From Elmis aenea (taxonomy: Eukaryota; Arthropoda; Insecta; Coleoptera; Elmidae), in NCBI GenBank assembly GCA_947652605.1, contig OX393577.1, positions 58,614,108-58,678,107 on the forward strand: a stretch of 64,000 bases of DNA. Reading direction: 5' to 3'. Under the pieces are notes generated by a model, which saw only the letters and a list, made by a program, of their open reading frames with translations, was not told the origin of the DNA and did not search any database. This document shows, in pieces, positions 11,099 to 21,230 of the stretch; positions within the stretch are counted from its first letter, which is position 1; each line of letters opens with the position of its first letter. The position numbers were made by a program, and so were the translations under genes.

Positions 11099-12060
11099 CT
11101 GTAGTTTGTTAAGTTGTTCAATTATGGATGGTGATGATAGTGATTTATCAGTGGCGGACGCAGAAAAAACTCGTATGCTTTTAGAACTCGCCTGTGGCTC
11201 GTCCCAAAACTGCCTACTCGTCCAATAAAGTACCACTTTCCAGTCTTGTTACGTAAATAACTATAAACATTTAATTAGAGGTAGACTTAGAAAACAATAT
11301 GGGGGATATTATTAAAATTTAATACCGTAGTATTTTAAGTTCTTTTTTTTATTCATTTTAACCAACCCTTCATAAATCTATCCATAATATGGGTGTATTG
11401 CCCCTATGTTTTTGTTTTTATAGCACCACCTATGCAGATAAGTAGCAATAAACTCAAAACACTGCAGTCAAGTGTCGCGACCGCGAAGCCGCATAAGCAT
11501 TTCTTGCAGCATAAACTACATTAAATGTAATCGGCCTTTTGTGCAAATACGCGCCCTGCTGACTACATAAAAAATATCATAATGAATCCCAAGATCGTGA
11601 TAGCTATCGTTTTGTGTAACTGAATCGCAGTGCCAATAACTCACAATTTAAATTGATCTTTAATACTGATGTTCAGTGCAATGTAACAATGATTCATTAT
11701 TTCGCCGCGGGAGGATAATTTCGCAATTTTTCATTTTAAATGTGTCCAACGAGCTAGATCATGAGGCACCCGTGGCGCAAGACGGAAGTAAAGTCAGCGG
11801 AGCGTTTTAACATCCGACATTTTTTAACACTTTCTGCACAAATCAAAGTAACATAATTAATTATATCTTGTTTTAATGGTAAAGATAACATCTTTACTAT
11901 TAAAACCTATTATTGTTCTTGTTAATAATTACCGTTTACATCGAATAATTTCGGTTGTGATTTTAAAGTTACTTTGAGGGTAAACCTATTGTAGGCTTCC
12001 GCGACCGATCTCCAATGTGCTTTGTTTCCAGGTTGAAACAGCGTTGGAAGGTATCTTTTT
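11099..12060. other. intergenic, no gene seen
   Basis: Some GC-richer words occur around 11465-11560 and 11700-11790, but no frame, splice pattern or paired repeat could be supported. Confidence 0.45.
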
Positions 12061-12065
12061 AATAG

Positions 12066-12108
12066 CCAACATTTCGTCCTCATTTATTGGGGACGTCTTC
12101 AGGATTGT
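12066..12108 (-). ncRNA. hammerhead-ribozyme-like motif, Penelope-like element remnant
   Basis: On the minus strand CTGAAGA is followed by CGTCCCC, a short loop, and GAGGACGAAATGTTGG. This matches the hammerhead core CUGANGA-stem II-GAAA, with stem II formed by GTCC and GGAC. One extra C sits between the CUGANGA box and the stem, which may abolish cleavage. Hammerheads with this look occur at the ends of Penelope-like retroelements (family knowledge). No reverse transcriptase is attached here. Confidence 0.4.
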
Positions 12109-12463
12109 TTGTTTGATGGTTAAACATCAATCCGAAAACCAAGCCTACAAACATACTTTGATGGGAGTTTCATGTATTTGAATTCCTTTTTTTCACAAAA
12201 CGAGCAAAACCTATCAATATGAAGTTTATCATATTCCAGTTGTCCATCCTGACTTTGCCAAACCTTCGTTTATCCAATCTACTAAACTGATTGGAAAAAT
12301 GAACGCCTTAGTTTAGTTGTATTGATTTTTCTACGGTGCGATCAAAACAACACATTAACTTTATAAATGGCCAAACACATTCAGAGTAGAGAAAGATTCT
12401 CCAACAGTTGCCGATCTTTAATATACTAAGTTCCAGAACTGTTTATTTAAAATAGTTATTGGA

Positions 12464-13424
12464 ATAGGTAGAGTAAAGTGCCCTAATATGGAATACTTTT
12501 TTGTATTCGGCAATAATATTCACATTTATTCAACAAAATTTTGCAAAACAAATTATAAGGAATTTGTAATGAATACGCAACACATTACTCGAATTCTGGT
12601 ACGATATTACGCTAGATATTTCTTATATAGCTATTTTTTTTAAATGTTACTACTATTCCATATTAAGCTCCCGGGGAACCTAATATGGAATACTAGGGGT
12701 TCTTAATATGGAATATAGAATTATATAGGAAATATACATTAAAATAAACAACTGCTCATAAATTAATCTTTTATTTCTTTCTGATTTGCATTATTACTTA
12801 AAACAAACCAAAACTCTGTTATTTATGTAAATTACATTATAATTCAAGTGTCATTCCAACTAAATGTTGATAATTTATTTATTTTTTACAGGTAGGACAA
12901 TAGAATTGTTTTTTTGGGTATTTTGCACATTTTTCGTCTACCCATTTCTGACACTTGGGACACTCACTGAACCCATATTGCTGTACTTAGTGACCATAAT
13001 CATATTCATTATAAGGCACCTCTATGTATTCCATATTAGGTATCATCAATGTGACATTTCAAAAATCGATATATGTAAAACATGAAATGGCCCCAATTAA
13101 AATTTTGGTCTTTTTAATTGAAATGTAAAGGCACATGCTAAATAAACATGCAATAAAATATTTTATATCATTTACCCTAGCATATAATATTTTGCACTGA
13201 AAGATTTAGCTTAAAAACTCAGTAGCACGTCAAAAATATATTTGAATCTGTTATGTAATCTAGTGAATATTTTTTAACTATTTTACATTTGAGAATGTGT
13301 GATCAATGTACAAATAGGTACATATACTTTTCAACAGATATCGCTTATTCATTGTCATAAAACTGATGTATTCCATAATAGGTAACTGTTCCATATTAGG
13401 GCACTTTACTCTACCTATTAAAAT
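12464..13424. mobile_element. pogo-like non-autonomous DNA element
   Basis: The terminal inverted repeat is long: AGGTAGAGTAAAGTGCCC at the left, with its inverse at the right, followed on both sides by TAATATGGAA. The word TATTCCATATTAGG recurs several times inside, in both orientations. A minus-strand zinc-ribbon remnant lies at 12879-12971. Together these suggest a deleted pogo/Tigger-type element, a group that duplicates TA. Confidence 0.65.
12879..12971 (-). pseudogene. transposase C-terminal zinc-ribbon remnant
   Basis: The minus strand reads FSECPKCQKWVDEKCAK, then a block ending QFYCPTCKK and a stop. This is a C-x2-C ... W ... C ... C-x2-C pattern, resembling the Cys-rich tail found at the C terminus of some insect pogo-like transposases. 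In-frame stops precede it, so only the tail survives. The family assignment is inference from the pattern and from the surrounding terminal repeats. Confidence 0.45.
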
Positions 13425-13995
13425 AGCTCAGTTAATATACTGATCAATAATTTTTAATACACCGAAGTCCCACAGATCAGTACCAACTCGATTATTACCT
13501 TTCAATTTAAAAAATAAGTAACAAAGTTTATACGATGACGAAAAAATCTGCATACAACGATATAAAAATATATTGGAAATATCCATATACCTTTATTATA
13601 AAAGCGTTATTAAGGGTCAAATCAGTAAGCAGTAGAAACATAATATATGCAATCCGCCTTAACAGAAGTTTTTAGCCAAAATTATTTATTCTAAATAAAA
13701 TAACGAACTTCTAATGAATCTCAAATTTAAAAATTCTCTTACCAACTCAAACTTATACAAAAAATATTCACACAAGCAGGTATTAAAATTTTTGTATGAC
13801 CGGAAAGAGAAAAATAAATGCTATTGTTTTGGTTTACTTTAGACTTAGAGCCTACTAAAGTCATTTAATTAAAAAATTTAGATACATAAAAATTTCCAAT
13901 ACATTTGTGTGCAGCTTTTTTCTCTGCGTAGTAATTTAAGGTTTGTTTCAGTCGTTAAAAAAGAAAAACGAGATAATAATTATCTCTAGGATACC
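13425..13995. other. AT-rich intergenic stretch, nothing recognised
   Basis: No gene or repeat pair supported. Confidence 0.5.
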
Positions 13996-13999
13996 CTGA

Positions 14000-14715
14000 A
14001 AATGCTGGGTTGCGGAAAATTGCTCTAAAACAATTGCTCGAAAACAATTGCTCGAAAAACAATTGCTAGAATACAATTGCTCGAAAAATTGTTCCTCGAA
14101 TGGAAAAATCCTCCAAAGCTTAGTTGCTCGCATAACAATTTCTCGAAAGAAAATTGATCGAAATAATGAAATAAGTTACTTAAACTGAACATTAGATAAC
14201 AACAATATAGTCAGAATCAGCAGTTATGTAGTATGAAATATTTTCAAATATTTATAGTATCTATTTATTTCAACAAGTTAAAAAACTTTCGCAACTTGTA
14301 CCACATATGTTTTAAAAGGTTTTACACTTTTTTTTTGTTTTTACAGCCTATGTTCATCTTTAAAAAAAAAAAACTAAAAAACCTTTGTAACTTGCGCGTT
14401 ATTGAAAATTACTACATTTTAAATAGGTCATAGCCAACTATACCTTCCATTTAAAAAAAGGTAAATTTGTGTCATAACTTTTTAAACAAATGTAAACAAC
14501 TATTCTAGTACATTTAATTACTTACATATAAATTTAATAATTTTTTTTGAGTAACTTGTTTCATTATTTCGAGCAATTTTCTTTTCGAGAAATTGTTATT
14601 CGAGCAACTAGACTTTCGAGGAACTTTCTATTCGAGAAACAATTATTTTTCGAGCAATTGTATTAGAGCAATTTTCTTTCGAGCAATTGTTTTCGAGCAA
14701 TTTTTACCAAACCGA
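14000..14715. repeat. inverted repeat whose arms are built of short tandem units
   Basis: The left arm (about 14010-14175) is a run of variants of AACAATTGCTCGAAA. The right arm (about 14545-14705) is the inverse, TTTCGAGCAATTGTT. The inner arm borders, AATAATGAAATAAGTTACTT and AGTAACTTGTTTCATTATT, also pair. The loop contains TCATAGCCAACTATACC and the stretch AAAAACCTTTGTAACTTGCG, which are shared with the foldback at 34163-35384. Confidence 0.7.
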
Positions 14716-16223
14716 AAATGTTAAGTTAAAAATCACTCCACTTATTGGTAAGCCGATTTTTCTAAGATATATCTAAACTAGTTTGGGATACATAAAAACA
14801 AATCTATGGAAAAAGAGAAGGGAATCCCAAATTTACCAGATATCTTGTTTAACAATTTTTTTTTTACCTAACTCATAAAAATTTATATTTTAATTAAAGG
14901 ATTTAATTGATTTATACACTAATCAATAAGTATGAGGAAAGAAATGCTTGCACTAAATTAGTTTTCAACTATATAAGATAAAAGAAAATCGCGGTGGTCT
15001 ACAACGATCTGATAATATAAAACAAATGAAGTGACAATTTATCAATAGCAAAGACAACTTCTTCGACATTCTATGTATTTTCAAGGGAACCCCTCATCTT
15101 GAACTGCAATAAAGGTAATCCATCTTGTTTTTATCGATAAGACGAGCATCATTTGTTTTCATGGCGATGTAGAAAGTGTCTTTTGCTGCAAGATATTGAT
15201 AAAAACGACGAGCTTTCATATCATAATAGGACTTTTTTATCAAGATGATTAGAAATTGTTAATGTAATTATGCTGCAAAAAGTAGAAATGCGTGTCTTGT
15301 AAAGAGAGCAATGCATTTCAAGTAGACGAATTGTTGTTTACAAATTGTTTAACTAGATCCAGTTAAACATCTATTGTAAATGTGGCGAACATTAAAAAAT
15401 AACTTTTTTTTACAAAAGACAATGAGTGGTTTTCAAAATTTACTGTACGACATCAAAAATACAGCAAGGATTTAATTTTTAAAAAATGAATATTTACAAA
15501 AAATTCCATTATATTCACTATTTCGTGCGTATTTATTTCACAATAGATAAGTAACAACCACTAGTGAAAAAAAGGAACGTTATTTTATAACTATTGAAAA
15601 AAATAACCAATTTTCAGAGCTAATATAAGAATCAAAAGGCTACCATTTTGCAAGGGTATTAGAGAATATTGTTTGTGAAACTAAATTAGAGATATAATCA
15701 TGAAAGAATTTGCTGCTTATTAAAAACTTTATAAAAGAATATTTTTATTCTTTACGGTCTTTTTTATTGATTTTACCAAATCGTGCGTTCCGATTCTTTT
15801 CAACATTCACTAAATAGAACTCATCACAACAAAATGTTGGAGCAGGCTACTGAAATTAAAGTTCTGTATTTGGATAACATTCCAATAGAAATTTCAATTC
15901 TTGATTCACCTGCACTAATAGATATAAATATAATGTAAAACACAGCAGGTGTCTTTTTCCTTACACACCACAACTTAACCAAATTTGAATTTAAAAAAAA
16001 AAACAGGTAAATAAATTAACTTCAAGAGCAATTTGTTTTTTTTTTTTTTTATCAGGATAGTTCATCAGTAAGGTACGATGGAATTACTCAAATCTTGAAG
16101 GTAATTTTGAAAAATGGAAATCCTAGAACTGGTTTACTCAACATAATTCATACTACTTTTAATGTAACTTTAAAATTTTGTTATGCTTATGAAGTTATTG
16201 ATCAAATTATTGTATTTTATTGG
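14716..16223. other. AT-rich intergenic stretch, nothing recognised
   Basis: Several short poly(A)/poly(T) runs; no reading frame with protein character and no long repeat pair. Confidence 0.5.
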
Positions 16224-16350
16224 AGGGACTGAGAACGGAACGAAAACGAAAACGTTAAACGAAATTAACCGAAATTTTTATAAGAACGAAAACGAAATTA
16301 TCATTTTCCGTTCAAGAACGAAAACGAAATAAATAATTCCTAAAACCGGT
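16224..16350. repeat. AACGAAAACGAAA-type repeat, likely hAT end fragment
   Basis: It starts AGGGACTGAGAACGGAACG and consists of AACGAAA units ending in CCTAAAACCGGTTTT. The same start recurs at about 23877. A similar start, CAGGGACGAAAAACGAAC, is at about 47716. No matching right end was found. Confidence 0.5.
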
Positions 16351-16519
16351 TTTATCATTATTAAATTTTTATGCATTGAACACAAACACGATTTTACCGT
16401 CTATGCTGGGAAGACTCCACAGGCAGTAAAATATCTCACTTAAAATAAATTAGTGATATTCACTTTTCTCCATATACATTATGTATTAACAACTTTATTG
16501 CTAATATTAGCAATTTTGT

Positions 16520-16608
16520 ACAACACAAGTAACGATACATTAACTTATAGAGAGAAAAAAATTAATTACTCGAAAACGTTTAATATTAGGCCTATATGAC
16601 CTTTCATC

Positions 16609-16641
<33 letters not shown>

Positions 16642-17290
16642 GAATGTATGTATGTATGTTTGTATGTCCTTTATGCATTCCTATACCATTCATCCGATCC
16701 TGACCAAATTTGGCCCAGACAATCTATAGGACCCTGGGAAAAAGATAGGCTATATAAGAATTCCCAAAAGTTCCAAAAATTCCCAAAAGGTCAACAATTC
16801 ATAAAACGGCCGGGAACGTCTGGGAACGTCCGCCGAGCACGAACGCGCAGCGCGATTAGTCTGTGATTGATAAAAGTGAGTTGTAATCCCAAAAAAAAAA
16901 CACCGAGCGAAGCCGGGTAACTACGCTAGTATTCTATAAAGTACATTTAAAGAGAATCCAAAAATGTAATAATATACGGGGTGTTCTATTTAAAATAACC
17001 AGGTTGGTTGCCATAGCAAATAAACCGTAAAAAACAAAACAAAATCGAGTATACCATAAAGCGCAAAAACGATAGCGATTTTTTTGTTGTTAAATCAATA
17101 TTTTAGAAGATAAAAGCGTTATTTCATACATTTTTATGTTAAAACTGACCTATTTTTTATTAACTTTAAAGTTCTATAACTCGATAACCATCGAGTTTTT
17201 GACTATGATTTATATAACAGTTTTTGCTTAAATTGACTCAAGGAACATGCTTCTTAAGTTTGGCCGTTTGGTCATATAATATCGGTTTAA
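16520..17290. repeat. repeat family copy A (related copy at 39340-40110)
   Basis: Blocks shared with 39340-40110 include AATCGAGTATACCATAAAGC, TTAGAAGATAAAAGC and AACTCGATAACCATC, and, inverted, TAGGCCTATATGACCTT. This copy is interrupted by the Helitron at 16607-16929; the other copy is interrupted by a hAT MITE. It contains the end-like sequence TACGGGGTGTTCTATTTAAA at 16974. Confidence 0.6.
16607..16929 (+). mobile_element. short non-autonomous Helitron
   Basis: It begins TCTATATATATAT, continues into ATGAATGTATGTATGTATG, and ends with a hairpin-forming stretch (CCGAGCGAAGCCGGG) followed by CTAG. It sits between A and T with no target duplication, as Helitrons do. The repeat copy at 39340-40110 carries the uninterrupted site: the inverse of that copy reads GACCTTGCATATTTTATAAA, whereas here the break is CTTTCA|element|TATTCTATAAA. 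Confidence 0.8.
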
Positions 17291-18895
17291 TGATGGAAAT
17301 GTTTATAAAACTAAATAATTCCTTAAATAAGTCATTTTAAGCTATAAAACGTATATAAATTGGTCAGGTCTGGTCTTTTGGTTTGGCCACCAGCCGCTAT
17401 TGTTGTATTCTATTACCTTAATTTTTATAACTTATTTAAAAAAAAAGCCTTAACCAATCTTTAACCTGACCCTCTTTTACTGATTAAATGAATGACGGCC
17501 AGGTTAAAGGTCGATTCGATTTTTTTTTTCAAGAAAATAAACAGTATTTGAGATCCAGTATAATAATGATTTTAATAATTTAATAATTTGGGACAGCCGT
17601 TACCAGGTAGGTATGCTTGTTTTTGTTTTAGTCCCTGTTTTATTGAAATAAACACAATTTTTTTCCAGTTTTTAACCCTGCATAGTTTAAGTTTTCTAAC
17701 ACAATTATACAGCAAATATAAAAAAAATCGGTAACGCATAAGTAGTAAGCACTTCGTCAAAGCGTAATAGTGATCGTTTTTTTATTAGAAAAAATTTGAA
17801 GTTGAGACACGTATGTAATACCTCACACTTAAACCGAATAATTTACGGACAGACCCGAACACCTCGCTCTTAACCTGACCACACACGACTTCCTTACTAA
17901 CAAGACTAGCTAGAGTCCCCACATGTAATAACGACGTCTTTGGCGGGAAATAAACCGGAAAGCCATAAATATATAACTATCTGAATTCTAAAAATATCAT
18001 CTTACCGTAATTTCTTACTATAAACAAAATTGAATTAGTCATCATGTGAATATCACGATTTATTGACATTTTCATTTATGATGAATATGAATTAAAAGAT
18101 GTAATAAAATGCGGTCGTCATAGGAAAACCTCGATGGTTTTAGATAGTGTGTGCAAGAATGCAGCGAATAATTGGTTGTAATGATTCACCGTTTAGCAAC
18201 AATGTCGTTACAAAAATAAATATTACTCTTAAAATGTTTGCGATAGACTGCAAGCAATATTAATTATAATTGTACTTATGTAATTATCGCAGCTGCGATG
18301 ACCATGGATTAAATAAGTTGTTTATTTATTTGCGAGAGAGAAAAATACGATAAACCATAATAAAAAATATATAACATGTTATGTCGCACATAAACTAACT
18401 TAAATGACGTAAGCTCTTCTTACTAACCCTCATATTAGCTCATTTTCACATAGCTCTACCTTTCCCGTGCCGTGGTACACCACACGTATACGTGTGTGTA
18501 TGCCATCCTATTTTAATTACATTACACTGACTGAATCATAGCTTTTGTGGTTTACATGAAATCAATGCAATTTTGTTAGTTTTTTTTTTTTTTTTGTTAA
18601 CGGTTGGTTTATTTTAGGCACCTTTCCTTAAAAAGAGTTGCAACCAGGTCTAGGCAAACTAAACAAATGCTGGGGATCGTGATTTAGGGGAGCTCGATTC
18701 CATGGTTCAATCAAAACCTTTTTAAAAATAATTTCTTAGAATAAAATGCACAATTAGAAGCAATAGAATTAAGTAAAACAATTAAAAAACTACAATTTGT
18801 TCTTTTAATAATACTACGGGATAAGACGATAAACAGATTTAACGCTACTAGCAGATCATTGCAAAATCCGAATGTTAATCTTCAACTTGTGTGAG
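17291..18895. other. AT-rich intergenic stretch, no gene seen
   Basis: A few words such as TTAACCTGACC and GGTCAGGTC recur near 17370-17520 and 17870, but no element boundary or gene could be defined. Confidence 0.45.
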
Positions 18896-18898
18896 CTT

Positions 18899-19219
18899 TA
18901 TTAACACGTTGAGCGCCGCCCCCAAAACAGCAAATGTGTCGCTGGGACTAAGCCATTTTTTCATATATTTCAAGATTTTTTTTAACTTCGTGTTATTTTT
19001 TACTTCGTTGCACAATCTGCCCAACCTAAACACAAATATACTTGCCTCTGGGACCGTAAAACAGACCTGTATAGGAAAATCAATGCATATAGTGGCCACT
19101 GATGGACACGTGTAGTTTAAACTAAACCTTGCGAGTGGCCACCGATGGCCAAGCGGTCCCTGAGTCAAGTCACAAAATGGCCACCGGTGGCCCAAGCGAC
19201 GCTCAAAGTGTTTTAAAAA
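18899..19219. mobile_element. piggyBac-type MITE
   Basis: The left end TTAACACGTTGAGCGCCGC pairs with the right end GCGACGCTCAAAGTGTTTTAA. Both finish in TTAA, the piggyBac target. The interior near the right end repeats GGTGGCCA / TGGCCACC words in both orientations. No transposase is present; assignment is by ends only. Confidence 0.55.
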
Positions 19220-19229
19220 CAAAAATATC

Positions 19230-20175
19230 TTCTTCTTTCTTCTTAATCGGTTTCTCTTGTACCTTTCGGTGTCGAGGTATGCTTTTCTATTTCTGTATTA
19301 TGTTTCTCCACTCCTTCCTATGGTTAGCTAATTGTGGCACATCTCTCCAGCTGACTCCTTTTTCTTCTAGTCTCTGCCTCACTTCTTTTTCCCATTTTAT
19401 TCTTGGTCTTCCTCTATTTCTTTTTCCCTCTATCCTATTTTCGCGTATCTACTTTCTGACATGCGTAGTAAATGTCCAAGCCATCTTAATTGATTCGTCT
19501 CCATCTTTTTCTTTATATCTGTTACTACTAGGTTATTTCGAATTTTTTCGTTACTGATTTTATCGATCAGTCTACATCCCTCTATTCTTCTCAGACTTCT
19601 CGTTTTCTGTACCTGTATTCTTTGTTTTTGTTTTTGAGTTAGTGTCCAAGTTTCTGAACTGTACGTGAGAATGGGCACGTACACTGCATTAAAAACTCGC
19701 GTTTTCGTTTCTTTTGATATTTCTTTCTTACTTATCAAACATTTATTAATGGCGTAGTAAAATTTCGTCGCTGCCACTATTCTGTTATTCACATCTTCCT
19801 CCAATTTGCCATTTTCTGCAATTACTGTTCCTAAATATTTAAAATTTGCTACCTGCCCTATCTTTTTTGGTCTAGCATAATTGTAATTGGTTCATAATTT
19901 TTCGCTATAGCCATAACCTTTATCTTCGTTATATTAATATTCATATTATATCCACTTAATGTATCTGCCCATACGTCTAGATTGAATTGCAAGTCCTTTT
20001 CGCTTTTAGCTAATAACACCACATCATCTGCAAAGGCTAATTCTGTTAAGGATATTGGTTTTAGTTTATTTCAACCCCAGTAGACTTTCTTTGTGTTTTG
20101 CTTACATTCTTTAATTATTTTATCCATAATAATTATAAAGAGCAGTGGACTTAATGTGCCTCCTTGTCTTACTCC
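19230..20175 (-). pseudogene. RTE-type LINE reverse transcriptase, 3' part
   Basis: The minus strand gives GGTLSPLLFIIIMDKIIKEC, then LAFADDVVLLAKSEKDLQ with the catalytic FADD box. After frame breaks it continues with LTYSSETWTLTQKQKQ, then SLRRIEGCRLIDKIS, then RWLGHLLRMSESRYAK and a closing block NRGRPRIKWEKEV. The order is that of RTE-clade polymerases (GG in the QGG box, LRRIEG, RWLGH). Frameshifts and stops make it a pseudogene. Its 5' side is cut by the hAT remnant at 20176. Confidence 0.8.
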
Positions 20176-20985
20176 CACTTAGGGTTTGTCGGTTTTTAAA
20201 AATCGGTTTTGAAAAACCGTTTTTTTTGAAAAAAATTATGTATTCGAAAAACCGGTTTTTTAACTAAAAAACCGGTTTTTAAGCCTAGATTTAACACGTA
20301 AAAAATAAATTTCTGCATAAAAATCTGTACACTTCTGCTTCATTTGCATAATCCAAAAAACATTGTTACAAAAAAATCAAACATATTATCTAGAATTTAC
20401 CCAAATTCTGCTATGGAATTGGAAACAAATTTCGATGAAGATGAAGATATTATTAAGGGTTTTTGGATTTGCTGTTTTTGTTAAAGGTTCCTCGATAAAT
20501 CTAAGAATTGATTTCTCCATTTCTTCTTTCAAGACATTGTTCTTTTCATTAAAGGCAGAATTTGCAGTATTTTAATCAACTAATAAAAGGATAAAGAATT
20601 TGGGCATACTATTTGAAGCTTTAAAAACAGTAAGACCCAGCTCAATAGTCAGCGAACCAGTGTTTTCTGTATCTGGTAATTTTGTATCTCAAATACGAAC
20701 CAGATTAAGTCATGATTCCGTAAATGTTTTGTGTTTTTAAAATCATGTTTTCTAAAGAAAAAAGCAAATTTAAAAAAAAATGCTATTTATGGTTTGTTGG
20801 AAGTTTAGAATTTTATTTTTATTTATCTTATTATTTGGTTTTATTTGAAATTTGTTTTATATTTTATAAAATTATGAAATATAAATTATTTATTTTATGA
20901 CGTTTTAATTGTTTTTTTAAAACTATTCGAAAACCGGTTTTAACCGGTTTTTTGGAAAAACTGGTATTCGAAAACCGGTTTTTCA
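20176..20985 (+). mobile_element. hAT-family element remnant with AACCGGTTTT-rich ends
   Basis: Both ends consist of AAAACCGGTTTTT words in inverted arrangement (20190-20285 and 20925-20985). The middle holds the C-terminal dimerisation tail of a hAT transposase (20585-20740). This links the many AACCGGTTTT repeats of the window to the hAT superfamily. Confidence 0.65.
20585..20740 (+). pseudogene. hAT transposase C-terminal dimerisation domain, fragment
   Basis: The plus strand reads LGILFEALKTVRPSSIVSEP, then VFSVSGNFVSQIRTRLSHDS, then VNVLCF and a stop. It fits the hAT signature S-E-x-x-F-S-x-x-G near the C terminus, followed by R-x-R-L and a short V-x-x-L-x-F tail. Upstream frames are broken, so only this tail is readable. 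Confidence 0.75.
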
Positions 20986-21004
20986 AAAATATCAAAATAT
21001 CTAA

Positions 21005-21230
21005 ATGCAATGGCTACCAATATCTGAGTGTAAAAATTCAAGATGAAAAAGAAATTCGACAAAGAATGGGACAAGGTAGAAAAGGCATCAAAAGCTAAAT
21101 GAAATATGATGGAGTAAAAAAGTAATAAAAAAAGAGGAAGTACAACATATACAACACAGTTATTAAGAGTATAATATTGTATAGAGCAGAAACATGAAGA
21201 TGGACAGAAGCAGATAAAAGAATAAGTATT
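21005..21230 (+). pseudogene. LINE reverse transcriptase, C-terminal fragment
   Basis: Readable blocks are YQYLSVKIQDEKEIRQRMGQ, then NIYNTVIKSIILYRAET, separated by stops. This is the thumb region that follows the polymerase core in RTE-like LINEs (YLGV...I..R...G...LYG.ET). Short, decayed fragment. Confidence 0.65.

Noticed and set aside
14000..14180. CRISPR-like look of repeated AACAATTGCTCGAAA units
   Set aside because: Units are contiguous without unique spacers, vary in sequence and recur inverted in the other arm; this is an insect foldback.
16612..16665. TA and TATG microsatellites as independent simple repeats
   Set aside because: They are the normal 5' end of the Helitron defined by the empty site.
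16648..16866. 72-codon plus-strand frame after the TA microsatellite
   Set aside because: It lies wholly inside the Helitron and shares that element's non-coding repeat sequence.
18891..19557. Overlapping frames of 74-142 codons around 19 kb
   Set aside because: They fall in a piggyBac-type MITE and on the wrong strand of a LINE fragment.
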